Assembly: GCA_009777715.1 (NCBI GenBank)
Contig: WRLH01000003.1
Coordinates: 1 to 64,000 of the forward strand
From: Lachnospiraceae bacterium
Lineage (GTDB): Bacteria; Bacillota; Clostridia; Lachnospirales; Lachnospiraceae
DNA: 64,000 bases
Direction: 5' to 3'
Positions 26,993-34,318 of the stretch are shown in pieces. The position numbers and the translations under genes are program-made. Under the pieces are notes generated by a model that saw nothing but the letters and a program-made list of their open reading frames with translations, was not told the DNA's origin and made no database searches. Position 1 is the stretch's first letter. Each line of letters begins with the position of its first letter.

Positions 26993-27045
26993 AGGTTTAG
27001 CGGTAAACCTATTTTCATTTTACCTGCCTTTTTTTGATTTGTCAA
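26993..27045 (-). promoter_or_regulatory. Promoter of the sugar ABC operon with LacI-type operator
   Basis: TTGACA (27040-27045) and TAAAAT (27017-27022) are 17 bases apart on the minus strand. AGGTTTAGCGGTAAACCT (26993-27010) follows the -10 by six bases, exactly as at 15.4 kb. The two arms are perfectly complementary apart from the central bases. Between 27046 and 27119 there is only AT-rich sequence with repeated TTAGTTGTTT. Confidence 0.8.
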
Positions 27046-27119
27046 GCATTAAAAAAGGGAGTTTTTATAGAATTTTTTAGTTGTTTTTTAATTGTTTTTT
27101 TAGTTGTTTTTAGTTGTTT

Positions 27120-27264
27120 CCGCGTTACGAGAGTTGTCGATTCAATGTCCGGCACGCTCTCGCTCCGAGAGAAGTGTTGCGTTACATAAATTCGCAAAAG
27201 ACGCGAATTAAGTAACGACACTTCTCAAGGGCCGGGCATTTGAATCGCACTCTCGATTTCGCGG
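27120..27264 (-). repeat. Structured repeat, copy 2 (minus orientation)
   Basis: A 145-bp element ends in CCGCG/CGCGG. Read on the minus strand it has CCCTTGAGA, GAGAAGTG paired with CACTTCTC, TCTCGGAGCG and GCGAGAGC. Compared with copy 3 it has paired changes in two stems (AAGTG/CACTT for AAATG/CATTT, and CCGGC/GCCGG for CCGAC/GTCGG). It lies between the sugar operon promoter and the YdeI-like gene. Confidence 0.9.
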
Positions 27265-27276
27265 ATTTACTGTATT

Positions 27277-27304
27277 TTGACAAAAGAATATTTTATGATA
27301 TAAT
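27277..27304 (+). promoter_or_regulatory. Promoter of the YdeI-like gene
   Basis: Consensus TTGACA (27277-27282) and TATAAT (27299-27304), 16 bases apart, with TG one base before the -10. It begins 12 bases after the structured repeat and drives the 83-bp leader unit. Confidence 0.8.
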
Positions 27305-27387
27305 GTCGATACTGACGTATCGACTTATAAAAATGCTTTGCATTTTCCCTTGAATGGATTTACTTGGCTCGTGCGTGTTGATATAAT
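27299..27387 (+). repeat. Promoter/leader repeat unit, single copy
   Basis: The unit starts at TATAAT, then carries hairpin GTCGATACTGACGTATCGAC, hairpin AAATGCTTTGCATTT, the CCCTTGAATGG segment and TTGGCTCGTGCGTG. It ends at another extended -10 (TGATATAAT, 27379-27387). The same unit occurs twice in tandem at 43097-43281. Loop bases differ (TTT here, TCC there) while stems are kept. It would form the 5' leader of the YdeI-like mRNA. Confidence 0.8.
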
Positions 27388-27451
27388 GATTAAGCAAACT
27401 ATCTTTAAGCGAACCAACAACAAAGTAAACCCCTAGAAAGCGAGCAAACAC

Positions 27452-28141
27452 ATGAGAGCAGACGTACCTGAATTACTATTTCCCAGCCGCGCCGATTTCC
27501 GCGCATGGCTTCAAGAAAACGCCGAAACAAGCGAGGGCGTGTGGCTTATCTTCGGAAAAGCAGAAGCCGTTGCGACTTTATCATCTGCCGAGGCAAAAAC
27601 CTCGGCTTTGTCACCTGTCGAGAAAAAAATATCAACTTTATCACCAGCCGAGGCAAAAGCCTCGACTTCGTCACCGGTCGAGAAAAAAATATCAACTTTA
27701 TCACCAGCCGAGGCTTTGGAAGAAGCTCTTTGTTTCGGTTGGATTGACGGCCAAATGCGGAGCATTGATGAAACGAAGTACCACAAATATTTTGCAAAAC
27801 GCCGCGCAAAAAGTGTTTGGTCTGAAAAGAACAAACAACTCGCCCAAGTGCTGCGGCAAAAAGGCATTATGACTGAACTTGGCGAGAAAGCCGTGGAAGC
27901 TGCGAAAAAGAACGGCACATGGGACGCTCCAAAAAGTAATCCGATAACTGATGAGCAAATTGAAGCGTTCGCGGAAAAACTGGCCTCACACCTTTTAGCA
28001 TATGAGAATTTCACTAAGATGCCGCCGTCTGTAAAACGCACATACACAGGGCGATACCTTTCATTTAAAACCGAAGAAGCACGGGAACGGGATTTTATTA
28101 AAATAATAGAGCGGCTTAACAATAACTTAAAACCGATGTGA
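27452..28141 (+). CDS. YdeI/OmdA-family protein with a repeat insertion
   Basis: The 229-residue protein matches the YdeI (DUF1905-related) family: FPSRADFRAWLQENAETSEGVWLIFGK at the start, ALEEALCFGWIDGQMRSID near residue 87, YFAKRRAKSVWSEKN, and a C-terminal YTGRYLSFKTEEARERDFIKIIERL. The family is linked to stress or antimicrobial-peptide tolerance, but its biochemistry is poorly known. A ~45-residue repeat insertion (residues about 37-84) splits a normally continuous N-terminal region. The gene sits between two inverted copies of the structured repeat and behind its own promoter and leader. Confidence 0.8.
   Translation: MRADVPELLFPSRADFRAWLQENAETSEGVWLIFGKAEAVATLSSAEAKTSALSPVEKKISTLSPAEAKASTSSPVEKKISTLSPAEALEEALCFGWIDGQMRSIDETKYHKYFAKRRAKSVWSEKNKQLAQVLRQKGIMTELGEKAVEAAKKNGTWDAPKSNPITDEQIEAFAEKLASHLLAYENFTKMPPSVKRTYTGRYLSFKTEEARERDFIKIIERLNNNLKPM
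27566..27716. repeat. In-frame tandem repeat (~60 bp) inside the YdeI-like gene
   Basis: Units of about 60 bp encode AEAKxSxxSPVEKKISTLSP, two full copies plus partial ones. Each unit contains a small inverted repeat (GCCGAGGC/GCCTCG). The frame is preserved, so the protein gains a flexible Ser/Lys/Glu-rich insertion. Confidence 0.85.
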
Positions 28142-28159
28142 TTTGCTAAGACAGTAAAT

Positions 28160-28304
28160 CCGCGAAATCGAGAGTGCGATTCAAATGCCCGACCCTTGAG
28201 AAATGTCGTTACTTAATTCGCGTCTTTTGCGGATTTATGTAACGTAACATTTCTCTCGGAGCGAAAGCGTGTCGGGCATTGAATCGACAGCTCTCGTAAC
28301 GCGG
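28160..28304 (+). repeat. Structured repeat, copy 3 (plus orientation)
   Basis: A 145-bp element in the opposite orientation to copy 2, the two flanking the YdeI-like gene. It has CCCTTGAGA, GAGAAATG/CATTTCTC, an inner stem GTTAC/GTAAC with conserved TC and GTAA bulges, ATTCGC/GCGGAT, TCTCGGAGCG, GCGAAAGC and the terminal CTCTCG/CGAGAG. It starts 19 bases after the YdeI stop codon. Confidence 0.9.
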
Positions 28305-28319
28305 CATATATATATCTTT

Positions 28320-28517
28320 TCAACCCAAAAACAAAAACAGCAGCCCATATATAACCGCCATCGCAATCAGCAAAACCGGAAGAAAGGTTAAGATTGCCGC
28401 AATCACCATGGCAAGAAAATCCCCCTTTTCAAGCTCCATTTCTTCATAATGCTTGTCTAATTCGGCGGGGGATTTTTTCTTTGGCAATAATTTTCTTAAT
28501 CGTTCGGGGAAATACAT
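28320..28517 (-). CDS. Small membrane protein of unknown function
   Basis: The 65-residue protein has a basic N-terminus (MYFPERLRKLLPKKKS), an acidic middle (HYEEMELEKGD) and a single long hydrophobic stretch at residues 38-64. It has GAAAGGG before ATG and follows the oligopeptide ATPase gene by 30 bases, so it is probably the last gene of that operon. No family was recognised; it may be an accessory or assembly subunit. Confidence 0.6.
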   Translation of the reverse strand: MYFPERLRKLLPKKKSPAELDKHYEEMELEKGDFLAMVIAAILTFLPVLLIAMAVIYGLLFLFLG

Positions 28518-28547
28518 TCTAAACCCTTTCAGGATATATTTTGCTCT

Positions 28548-29978
28548 TTATTTCACCAGCGGATAATGGCAAGCAACATAGTGACGCTCCCTTAACTCAC
28601 GCCATTCCGGCACATTGGTTTTGCATAATTCATCAGCATAACGGCAACGGGTATGGAACTTGCAGCCAGAGGGCGGGTTCACCGGGCTGGGGATATCACC
28701 CTCGATGACTTGAAGCTCCTTTTTTGAAGCCTCATCGGTGGTTGGGATTGCCTCAAGCAAAACGTTTGTATAAGGGTGAAGAGGTTCGGCAAAAATCCGG
28801 TCTGAATCGGCAAGCTCAATGATATTGCCCAGATACATAACGGCAACCCGGTCACTAATGAACTTCACCGCGCTAAGGTCATGGGAAATAAAAAGATAGG
28901 TCAGCTTTTGGCTATCCTTTAAATCCATTAAAAGATTGATAATCTGTGACTGGATCGAAACATCAAGGGCCGAAACCGCCTCATCACAGACAACAAACTT
29001 TGGTTTTAAGGCAAGAGCCCTGGCAATGCCAATCCTTTGCCGCTGGCCGCCGGAAAATTGATGGGGATAACGGTGCAGGAAATAATTCTGCAAGCCGCAT
29101 TTTTCCATGACATTAAGCGTATACTCTTCCAGCTGGCGGGTACTCCTGGCAAACATTTTATGTGTTACCAAGGCTTCACTAATCAGCTGCCCGACCGAAA
29201 AACGCGGGTTAAGCGAAGAATAAGGGTCTTGGAAAACAACTTGGAGTTCCCGGCGCAGCCTACGCATTTCTTCTTTGGTCAAGCGGCTCAAATCAACGGA
29301 AATATCACGGGCTTTTTCAAGCAGATCATAACCATCCTTTAAGGTTTGGGAAGCACGAAGGTTTCCGAGTGAAGCGTTAGAAGCCGCGAGTCTTCCATCA
29401 AGTATTTTAAGCTCTTCATTTAGGGACGCAATTTTGCGTTCAATCCGGCTAAAGCGTTTTTTTTCAACCACCGTAAGGTCGGTGCTTTCATGATAAGCAA
29501 TGCGTTTCAAATCAAGAAGATTAATTTCTTTCTTGAGGCGGTAAACTGCTTTAACGGCGTTTAGGCTTTCCGTCATTGTTTTTGCGACCTCGGGAAGATT
29601 CGCGTGGAGCAAAAGCGCCCCGCAAAGTTTTACTGTCCCAAGATAGTTGGCGATGATTTCCGCCGGGCTTCCTTTTACGGAAGTGATTTTGCCCGCGTCT
29701 TTAAACGAATAAGCCGGGGCATAGTCATTTAAGGTAACGCCGCGGTAATGGAGCGAACCAGCGGTTTGTTCATATAATTGCAGGATAACACGGCCAAGCG
29801 TTGATTTGCCGCAGCCGCTTTCGCCAACAAGGCCAAAGGTTTCACCCTCAAAAATATCAATTGTTACTCCGTCAACCGCTTTTACAACCGGGCGTTCCTT
29901 ATCAAAAATGCTGTTCTTTTTAAGCGGAAAGTGCATTTTGACATTATTTAGGCTTAAGAGGACATTTTGAGTTGGCAT
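28548..29978 (-). CDS. oppF: Oligopeptide ABC transporter ATPase OppF with a large insertion
   Basis: The 476-residue ATPase has Walker [10 protein letters not shown] (52-60), Q-loop [12 protein letters not shown] (247-258), signature FSGGQRQR near 305, Walker [13 protein letters not shown], and the C-terminal peptide-transporter zone with [14 protein letters not shown]. About 145 residues (roughly 86-232), rich in charged helices likely to form a coiled coil, are inserted between Walker A and the Q-loop, where OppF normally has about 15. All ATPase motifs remain. It starts two bases after oppD and should work with it. Confidence 0.93.
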   Translation of the reverse strand: MPTQNVLLSLNNVKMHFPLKKNSIFDKERPVVKAVDGVTIDIFEGETFGLVGESGCGKSTLGRVILQLYEQTAGSLHYRGVTLNDYAPAYSFKDAGKITSVKGSPAEIIANYLGTVKLCGALLLHANLPEVAKTMTESLNAVKAVYRLKKEINLLDLKRIAYHESTDLTVVEKKRFSRIERKIASLNEELKILDGRLAASNASLGNLRASQTLKDGYDLLEKARDISVDLSRLTKEEMRRLRRELQVVFQDPYSSLNPRFSVGQLISEALVTHKMFARSTRQLEEYTLNVMEKCGLQNYFLHRYPHQFSGGQRQRIGIARALALKPKFVVCDEAVSALDVSIQSQIINLLMDLKDSQKLTYLFISHDLSAVKFISDRVAVMYLGNIIELADSDRIFAEPLHPYTNVLLEAIPTTDEASKKELQVIEGDIPSPVNPPSGCKFHTRCRYADELCKTNVPEWRELRERHYVACHYPLVK

Positions 29979-29980
29979 AA

Positions 29981-30988
29981 TTACACCTTATCCTTTCCGA
30001 TACGAATTTGGCGTTCGTCTTTTTGGGGATAAAAACAACGGACGCTTTGCTCTTCGCTTATTTTGGCCATTTCCGGCATTTCGTTATCGCATTTTTCGGT
30101 CCGGTACTGGCAGCGCGGGGCGAAACGGCAGCCCTTCGGCAAGTCAAGCGGGTGGGGGACTGCGCCGGGAATCGCGTCAAGCCGTTCCTTTTTTTCTCCG
30201 GTCAGATGTGGAATCGAAGTCAAAAGGGCCTCGGTATAGGGGTGGGAATATCCGGTTGGCTTAAAGATATAATCAACCGGGGCGATTTCCACGACCTGGC
30301 CGCAATACATAACCGCAACCTCGTCAGCCATCTGGTTAATGACGCCTAGGTCATGGGTAATAAACATAATCGAAGTTTTTAGCTCTTTTTTCAAATCATT
30401 CATCAGGCGCAGGATTTGGGCCTGAATCGTCACGTCAAGGGCAGTCGTTGGCTCATCAGCAATCAAAAGCTTGGGATTACAGGCAAGTGCCATCGCAATC
30501 ATCACGCGCTGGCGCATTCCGCCGGAAAGCTGATGGGGATATTGCATGACAATTTGCCCGGCATTGGGTATCTTCACCGCTTCGAGCATTTTTACCGCGC
30601 TTTTTATTGCTTCTTTTTTGGTCATGCCTTGGTGGAGCGTAAAAACCTCGCCGATTTGGCGGCCAATCGTAAAGACCGGATTAAGTGAGGTCATTGGCTC
30701 TTGGAAAATCATGGAAATTTTGTTGCCGCGGATTTCATACATTTCTTTTGCGCCAAGGTCGCTGATTTTTTGGTCTTCAAAATATATTTCGCCGTCATAA
30801 ATCCTCTGGTTTTTTTCAAACAGCTTTAAGACTGCCATCGCTGTCTGGCTTTTTCCGCTGCCGGACTCGCCAACGATGCCAAGGGTTTTGCCCTCTTCTA
30901 TTCCAAGTGAAACGCCGTCAACTGCGCGGATAAGGCCGCGTTTGGTTTCAAAGTAGGAATGGAGATTGATGATTTCAAGCATTCTCAT
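29981..30988 (-). CDS. oppD: Oligopeptide ABC transporter ATPase OppD
   Basis: The 335-residue ATPase has Walker [10 protein letters not shown] (final Thr replaced by Gln), Q-loop [11 protein letters not shown], signature LSGGMRQRV, Walker [13 protein letters not shown], and the C-terminal [15 protein letters not shown] cysteine cluster of peptide importers. It starts with AGAGGTAA seven bases upstream. A 357-base gap with hairpins and structured-repeat copy 4 separates it from oppC, unlike the tight spacing elsewhere in the operon. Confidence 0.95.
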   Translation of the reverse strand: MRMLEIINLHSYFETKRGLIRAVDGVSLGIEEGKTLGIVGESGSGKSQTAMAVLKLFEKNQRIYDGEIYFEDQKISDLGAKEMYEIRGNKISMIFQEPMTSLNPVFTIGRQIGEVFTLHQGMTKKEAIKSAVKMLEAVKIPNAGQIVMQYPHQLSGGMRQRVMIAMALACNPKLLIADEPTTALDVTIQAQILRLMNDLKKELKTSIMFITHDLGVINQMADEVAVMYCGQVVEIAPVDYIFKPTGYSHPYTEALLTSIPHLTGEKKERLDAIPGAVPHPLDLPKGCRFAPRCQYRTEKCDNEMPEMAKISEEQSVRCFYPQKDERQIRIGKDKV

Positions 30989-31020
30989 GAATATTACCTC
31001 TATTACTATTTAACTTACAT

Positions 31021-31046
31021 ACATGAGAATGCTTTGCATTCCTCAT
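31021..31046. other. Hairpin in the oppD leader and local repeats
   Basis: CATGAGAATG and CATTCCTCATG pair around a CTTTG loop just before the oppD start. On either side a TTACCTCTAYTACTATTTAAC segment (split by one variable base) is repeated at about 31006 and 31055. This may be a remnant of local duplication of the oppD start region. Confidence 0.45.
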
Positions 31047-31136
31047 GTTCTTTACCTCTACTACTATTTAACTTACAATTTTTATTTTACTCCGCAGCAA
31101 GGCAACTCCAAGATGTTTTTGCCTTGCTTGCTCTTC

Positions 31137-31341
31137 AAAACCAGTGTACTCTTGCCTTGCTGCTCCTTATCTAAATCCGCGAAGACGAGAGTGCGATTCA
31201 AAAGTACGACCCTTGAGATAACGTCAAAACGTTCCTCTCGGAGCGAGAGCGGGTCGGACGGTGAATCGACAGCTCTCGGATAGCGCGGATATTATCAAAA
31301 CCTTGCTCCTTAAAACCAGTATACTCTTGCCTTGCTTGCTC
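31137..31341. repeat. Direct repeats flanking structured repeat copy 4
   Basis: AAAACCAGTGTACTCTTGCC (31137-31156) and AAAACCAGTATACTCTTGCC (31312-31331), each continuing with TTGCT, bracket copy 4 of the structured element. They could be a target duplication or an independent local duplication. The remainder of 30989-31345 holds no gene. Confidence 0.6.
31177..31288 (+). repeat. Structured repeat, copy 4 (short apical stem)
   Basis: This 112-bp copy keeps the terminal arms, CGACCC/GGGTCG stem, CCCTTGAGA, TCTCGGAGCG and GCGAGAGC, but its apical hairpin is reduced to AACGT-CAAA-ACGTT. It lies between oppC and oppD on the strand opposite to the operon. Confidence 0.85.
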
Positions 31342-31345
31342 CCCT

Positions 31346-33223
31346 CTACCTCTCGTTTGACTTGGGATCCATTGCTTCCCTTAATGCGTCACCAACCAGA
31401 TTGATTGATAACGCCGCCGCAACTACAAACAAGGCCGGGATAATCCACCGCCACCAGAAGAACTGGATAACCGTTGAATCCTGGGCGCTTTCCAGCATAT
31501 TGCCCCATGACGGTGTTGGTTCTTGGACACCAAAGCCTAGGAATGAAAGGCCCGCTTCAACCAGCAATGCTGACGCATATCCTAAAGTGACATTAACAAT
31601 AATCAAATTAAAAACATTGGGCAAAATATGCTTATACATAATCCCCCATTGCTTGATTCCAAGCGCCCTTGCCGCCGTGACAAAGTCTTTTTCCCGCTCA
31701 AGCAAAAGCTGGGCCCTGATAAGCCTTGCTAACGACATCCACGATAGCAAGCCAATGATGACCATCATCAAATACATTTTGTTGGCTGGCCGCATATCAT
31801 GGCCAATTGCATAGGATAATGTTATCGCAATCGGAAGGAACGGAAGTGATTCAAAAACATCAGTTACGCGCATGAGAAGATGGTCGATCCAGCCGCCAAA
31901 ATAACCGCTTAACAAGCCGACTAGAATGGCAATCGTAATCGAAATGACAACAACAATCGCCCCGACCCTTAACGAAATCAAGCCGCCATTGATGACGCGG
32001 GTAAAAATATCACGCCCGAATTGGTCACTGCCCCAAAGGTAACCTTTGTTGCCCCAGGCATTTACGATTTTGCCCTCTTCATTAATGCCGTAAAACTGGA
32101 AGAAATCACTTTCTATTCTGACAATTTCTGATGTATCACGCGGCAAATTGAGCTGGCCAAGTTCACTTGCACCCCACATGAAAATATCACCGTCATCATC
32201 AAGGGCGACAAAATTCTTGTAGCCGGAAGCAATGTGGACAACCCGCTCAACGTCAAGCCCTTCCGGAAGCTGGTTAAGGCCGTTTTCCGAGCTGCCCCAT
32301 GAATGGAGCTTGCCCTCATCATCAAGGGCCAAGACATTCCTAATCGTAGAAACTGCATTTACGACCCGGACCGAACCATCAGTTAACTCAACCGGGACAC
32401 GCTCATAAAATTCCGTTCCGCGCATACCGATGACATGGATCGTGCCATCATCAAGAATCAACGCCATATTATCTTCACTTGCCACGAAATCAACAATCCG
32501 GTAATCAAGCTCAAGCGGGACAAGGAAATTATTCCGCGCTTGCATACTGCCCCAGACATAAAGACAATTATTGTCGCCAAGGACGGCCGTCCACTGCGTC
32601 CCGGCTTTTATTTTTACAATTTTGACATTAAGGTAGTCAAAGATCACTTTGATCTGGTCCGGCACAACAGTCTGGTCATTGCTATAATGCCCCCAGCCAT
32701 AAAAATTCCCTTTGTCGTCAAGGCAGATGACGAATCTTGACCCGACCTCAACGTCAACAATATTGGCTTCCTTAACTTCCTTAGGGATATCGAGAATCAA
32801 GTCCGAAACGCCAGGCATCAAGCGGTTGCATTCAGTCCCCCAAATCGTCAAATCGCCATCGGTGGTGAGGGCAACACTAAAAGAAACGCCGGAAGCAATT
32901 TTTACTATTTCTTTTTGATTAAGTTCAGCCGGATATTTCAAAAAGTTGCGGCTGGGCCTTAGATTTGAATTAGTCAGCTCAGTATAATTTTCGGTAAAGG
33001 GAATGACACGCGAGCCAATAAAAGAAAATAAAAGGACTGAAACAAAACCAACAAAGCCAATTATCGCCAGCTTATTGTGGATAAGATTAAGGAAGATGAT
33101 TTTGCCGGGCGTCCTTAGCATTTCTTCATCAAGAGCTTTTTCTTCGAACCGCGCCGGGACAAAAAGGCGTTTCAACATCAAAAGGAAAGACAGACCAATT
33201 TTTTTCATCATTATAATAACCAT
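31346..33223 (-). CDS. oppC: Oligopeptide ABC permease OppC with an inserted seven-repeat RCC1-type propeller
   Basis: The 625-residue permease has the normal OppC parts: N-terminal cytoplasmic segment and first helix (residues 52-70), then WGSDQFGRDIFTRV near 397, five further helices, and EAA loop TAARALGIKQWGIMYKHILPN near 525. Residues about 104-395, in the outside loop after helix 1, form seven repeats of the pattern (I/V)xxGxxxxxALxxDGxxxxWG, an RCC1-like beta-propeller. Normal OppC is about 300 residues. The propeller should face outward near the binding protein. The exact start (several ATGs within six codons) is unsure. Confidence 0.93.
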   Translation of the reverse strand: MVIIMMKKIGLSFLLMLKRLFVPARFEEKALDEEMLRTPGKIIFLNLIHNKLAIIGFVGFVSVLLFSFIGSRVIPFTENYTELTNSNLRPSRNFLKYPAELNQKEIVKIASGVSFSVALTTDGDLTIWGTECNRLMPGVSDLILDIPKEVKEANIVDVEVGSRFVICLDDKGNFYGWGHYSNDQTVVPDQIKVIFDYLNVKIVKIKAGTQWTAVLGDNNCLYVWGSMQARNNFLVPLELDYRIVDFVASEDNMALILDDGTIHVIGMRGTEFYERVPVELTDGSVRVVNAVSTIRNVLALDDEGKLHSWGSSENGLNQLPEGLDVERVVHIASGYKNFVALDDDGDIFMWGASELGQLNLPRDTSEIVRIESDFFQFYGINEEGKIVNAWGNKGYLWGSDQFGRDIFTRVINGGLISLRVGAIVVVISITIAILVGLLSGYFGGWIDHLLMRVTDVFESLPFLPIAITLSYAIGHDMRPANKMYLMMVIIGLLSWMSLARLIRAQLLLEREKDFVTAARALGIKQWGIMYKHILPNVFNLIIVNVTLGYASALLVEAGLSFLGFGVQEPTPSWGNMLESAQDSTVIQFFWWRWIIPALFVVAAALSINLVGDALREAMDPKSNER

Positions 33224-33242
33224 GCCCTTACGTAATTAATTT

Positions 33243-34220
33243 CTACTTTAGTTTTATCCGTGGGTCAACTAACCCATATATAATATCAGCAATTAAAACT
33301 GCTGTTACATTCACAATCGCAAAGAAAAGATTCATCGAAATAATCATCATCGTATCACGGTTCCTGACCGCCTGGACCAGCAAATAACCAATGCCGTTAT
33401 ATTGGAAAACTGACTCGGTAAGGGCTGCTCCGGCAAAGAGGGCAAAAATAGTAAAAACAATGACCGTTGAAATCGGAATTAAGGCATTACGGAAAGCGTG
33501 GGAATAAATAACGACTTTCTCACTTAAGCCCTTGGAGCGGGCAGTCCTGATATAATCCTGCGACAAAGCGTCAATCATTGCGTTACGGACATAACGCATT
33601 GCCGTTGCAAGGCTGACAATCGTCAGCGTTGTCACAGGCAGGATTAGATGACGGACCCAAGCGATGACTAAGGGTAAGCCTTCGCCGATTAATGCCCGGT
33701 TCGGCATTCCGCCGAGGGGAAGCCAGCCTACGGTTATCCCAAAGATGAAAAGAAGGGTCAGGCCGATAAAAAAAGAAGGAATCGAATAAGTCACAAGGGA
33801 AAATACCTGCATTGAATTATCAAAAAACGAATGGCGTTTGACAGCCATCTTGATTCCGAGCGGCAGGGCAATCAAAAGGTAAAACATATTGACGAGGCCA
33901 TTAAGTAAAATGCTATTGCGCAGGGGCTGGGCGACTGCTTCGGCAACCGGACGGTTATACATCGTTGAATGACCAAGGTCACGATGGGCAACCAAATTGT
34001 ATATCCAGCGGAAATATTGTTCATAAACGGGGCGGTCGTAACCAAGCCGCCGTGCCATTGTGTCATATGCGTTTTGATATACCTCTGGCCTAAGATTCGG
34101 CGAAAGCATCATCCTAATCGGGTCTCCCGGCATTAGTTGCCTAATCCAAAACAAAATGATCGTAATTAAAATAACAACCGGAATCAGGATGATTAACCGT
34201 TTAAGTATGTATTTTAGCAT
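33243..34220 (-). CDS. oppB: Oligopeptide ABC permease OppB
   Basis: The 325-residue permease begins MLKYILKRLIILIPVV, has PGDPIRMML near residue 35 in the outer loop, and EAA motif YIRTARSKGLSEKVVIYSHAFRNAL near 225. Six membrane segments. The start was set at ATG 34220, directly after GGAGGG; an ATG four codons earlier overlaps that site. It lies between oppA, after a terminator-like hairpin, and oppC. Confidence 0.95.
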   Translation of the reverse strand: MLKYILKRLIILIPVVILITIILFWIRQLMPGDPIRMMLSPNLRPEVYQNAYDTMARRLGYDRPVYEQYFRWIYNLVAHRDLGHSTMYNRPVAEAVAQPLRNSILLNGLVNMFYLLIALPLGIKMAVKRHSFFDNSMQVFSLVTYSIPSFFIGLTLLFIFGITVGWLPLGGMPNRALIGEGLPLVIAWVRHLILPVTTLTIVSLATAMRYVRNAMIDALSQDYIRTARSKGLSEKVVIYSHAFRNALIPISTVIVFTIFALFAGAALTESVFQYNGIGYLLVQAVRNRDTMMIISMNLFFAIVNVTAVLIADIIYGLVDPRIKLK

Positions 34221-34273
34221 CGTACCCTCCATTTAATTGGGAATGCCGCTAGGCACCCCTCCTACAGAGTTGG

Positions 34274-34301
34274 AAAAAAGGGGGCGGGATCGCCGCCCCC
34301 C
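34274..34301 (-). terminator. Terminator-like hairpin between oppA and oppB
   Basis: On the minus strand GGGGGCGG pairs with CCGCCCCC around a short loop and is followed by TTTTTT. Partial termination here would give more of the binding protein than of the membrane subunits, the usual pattern for such operons. Confidence 0.85.
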
Positions 34302-34318
34302 GATTCCAGTTTAACTAT

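Noticed and set aside
27511-28122. Long minus-strand frame opposite the YdeI-like gene
   Set aside because: It is the shadow of the repeat-containing gene; the plus-strand frame has clear family motifs, a promoter and a leader.
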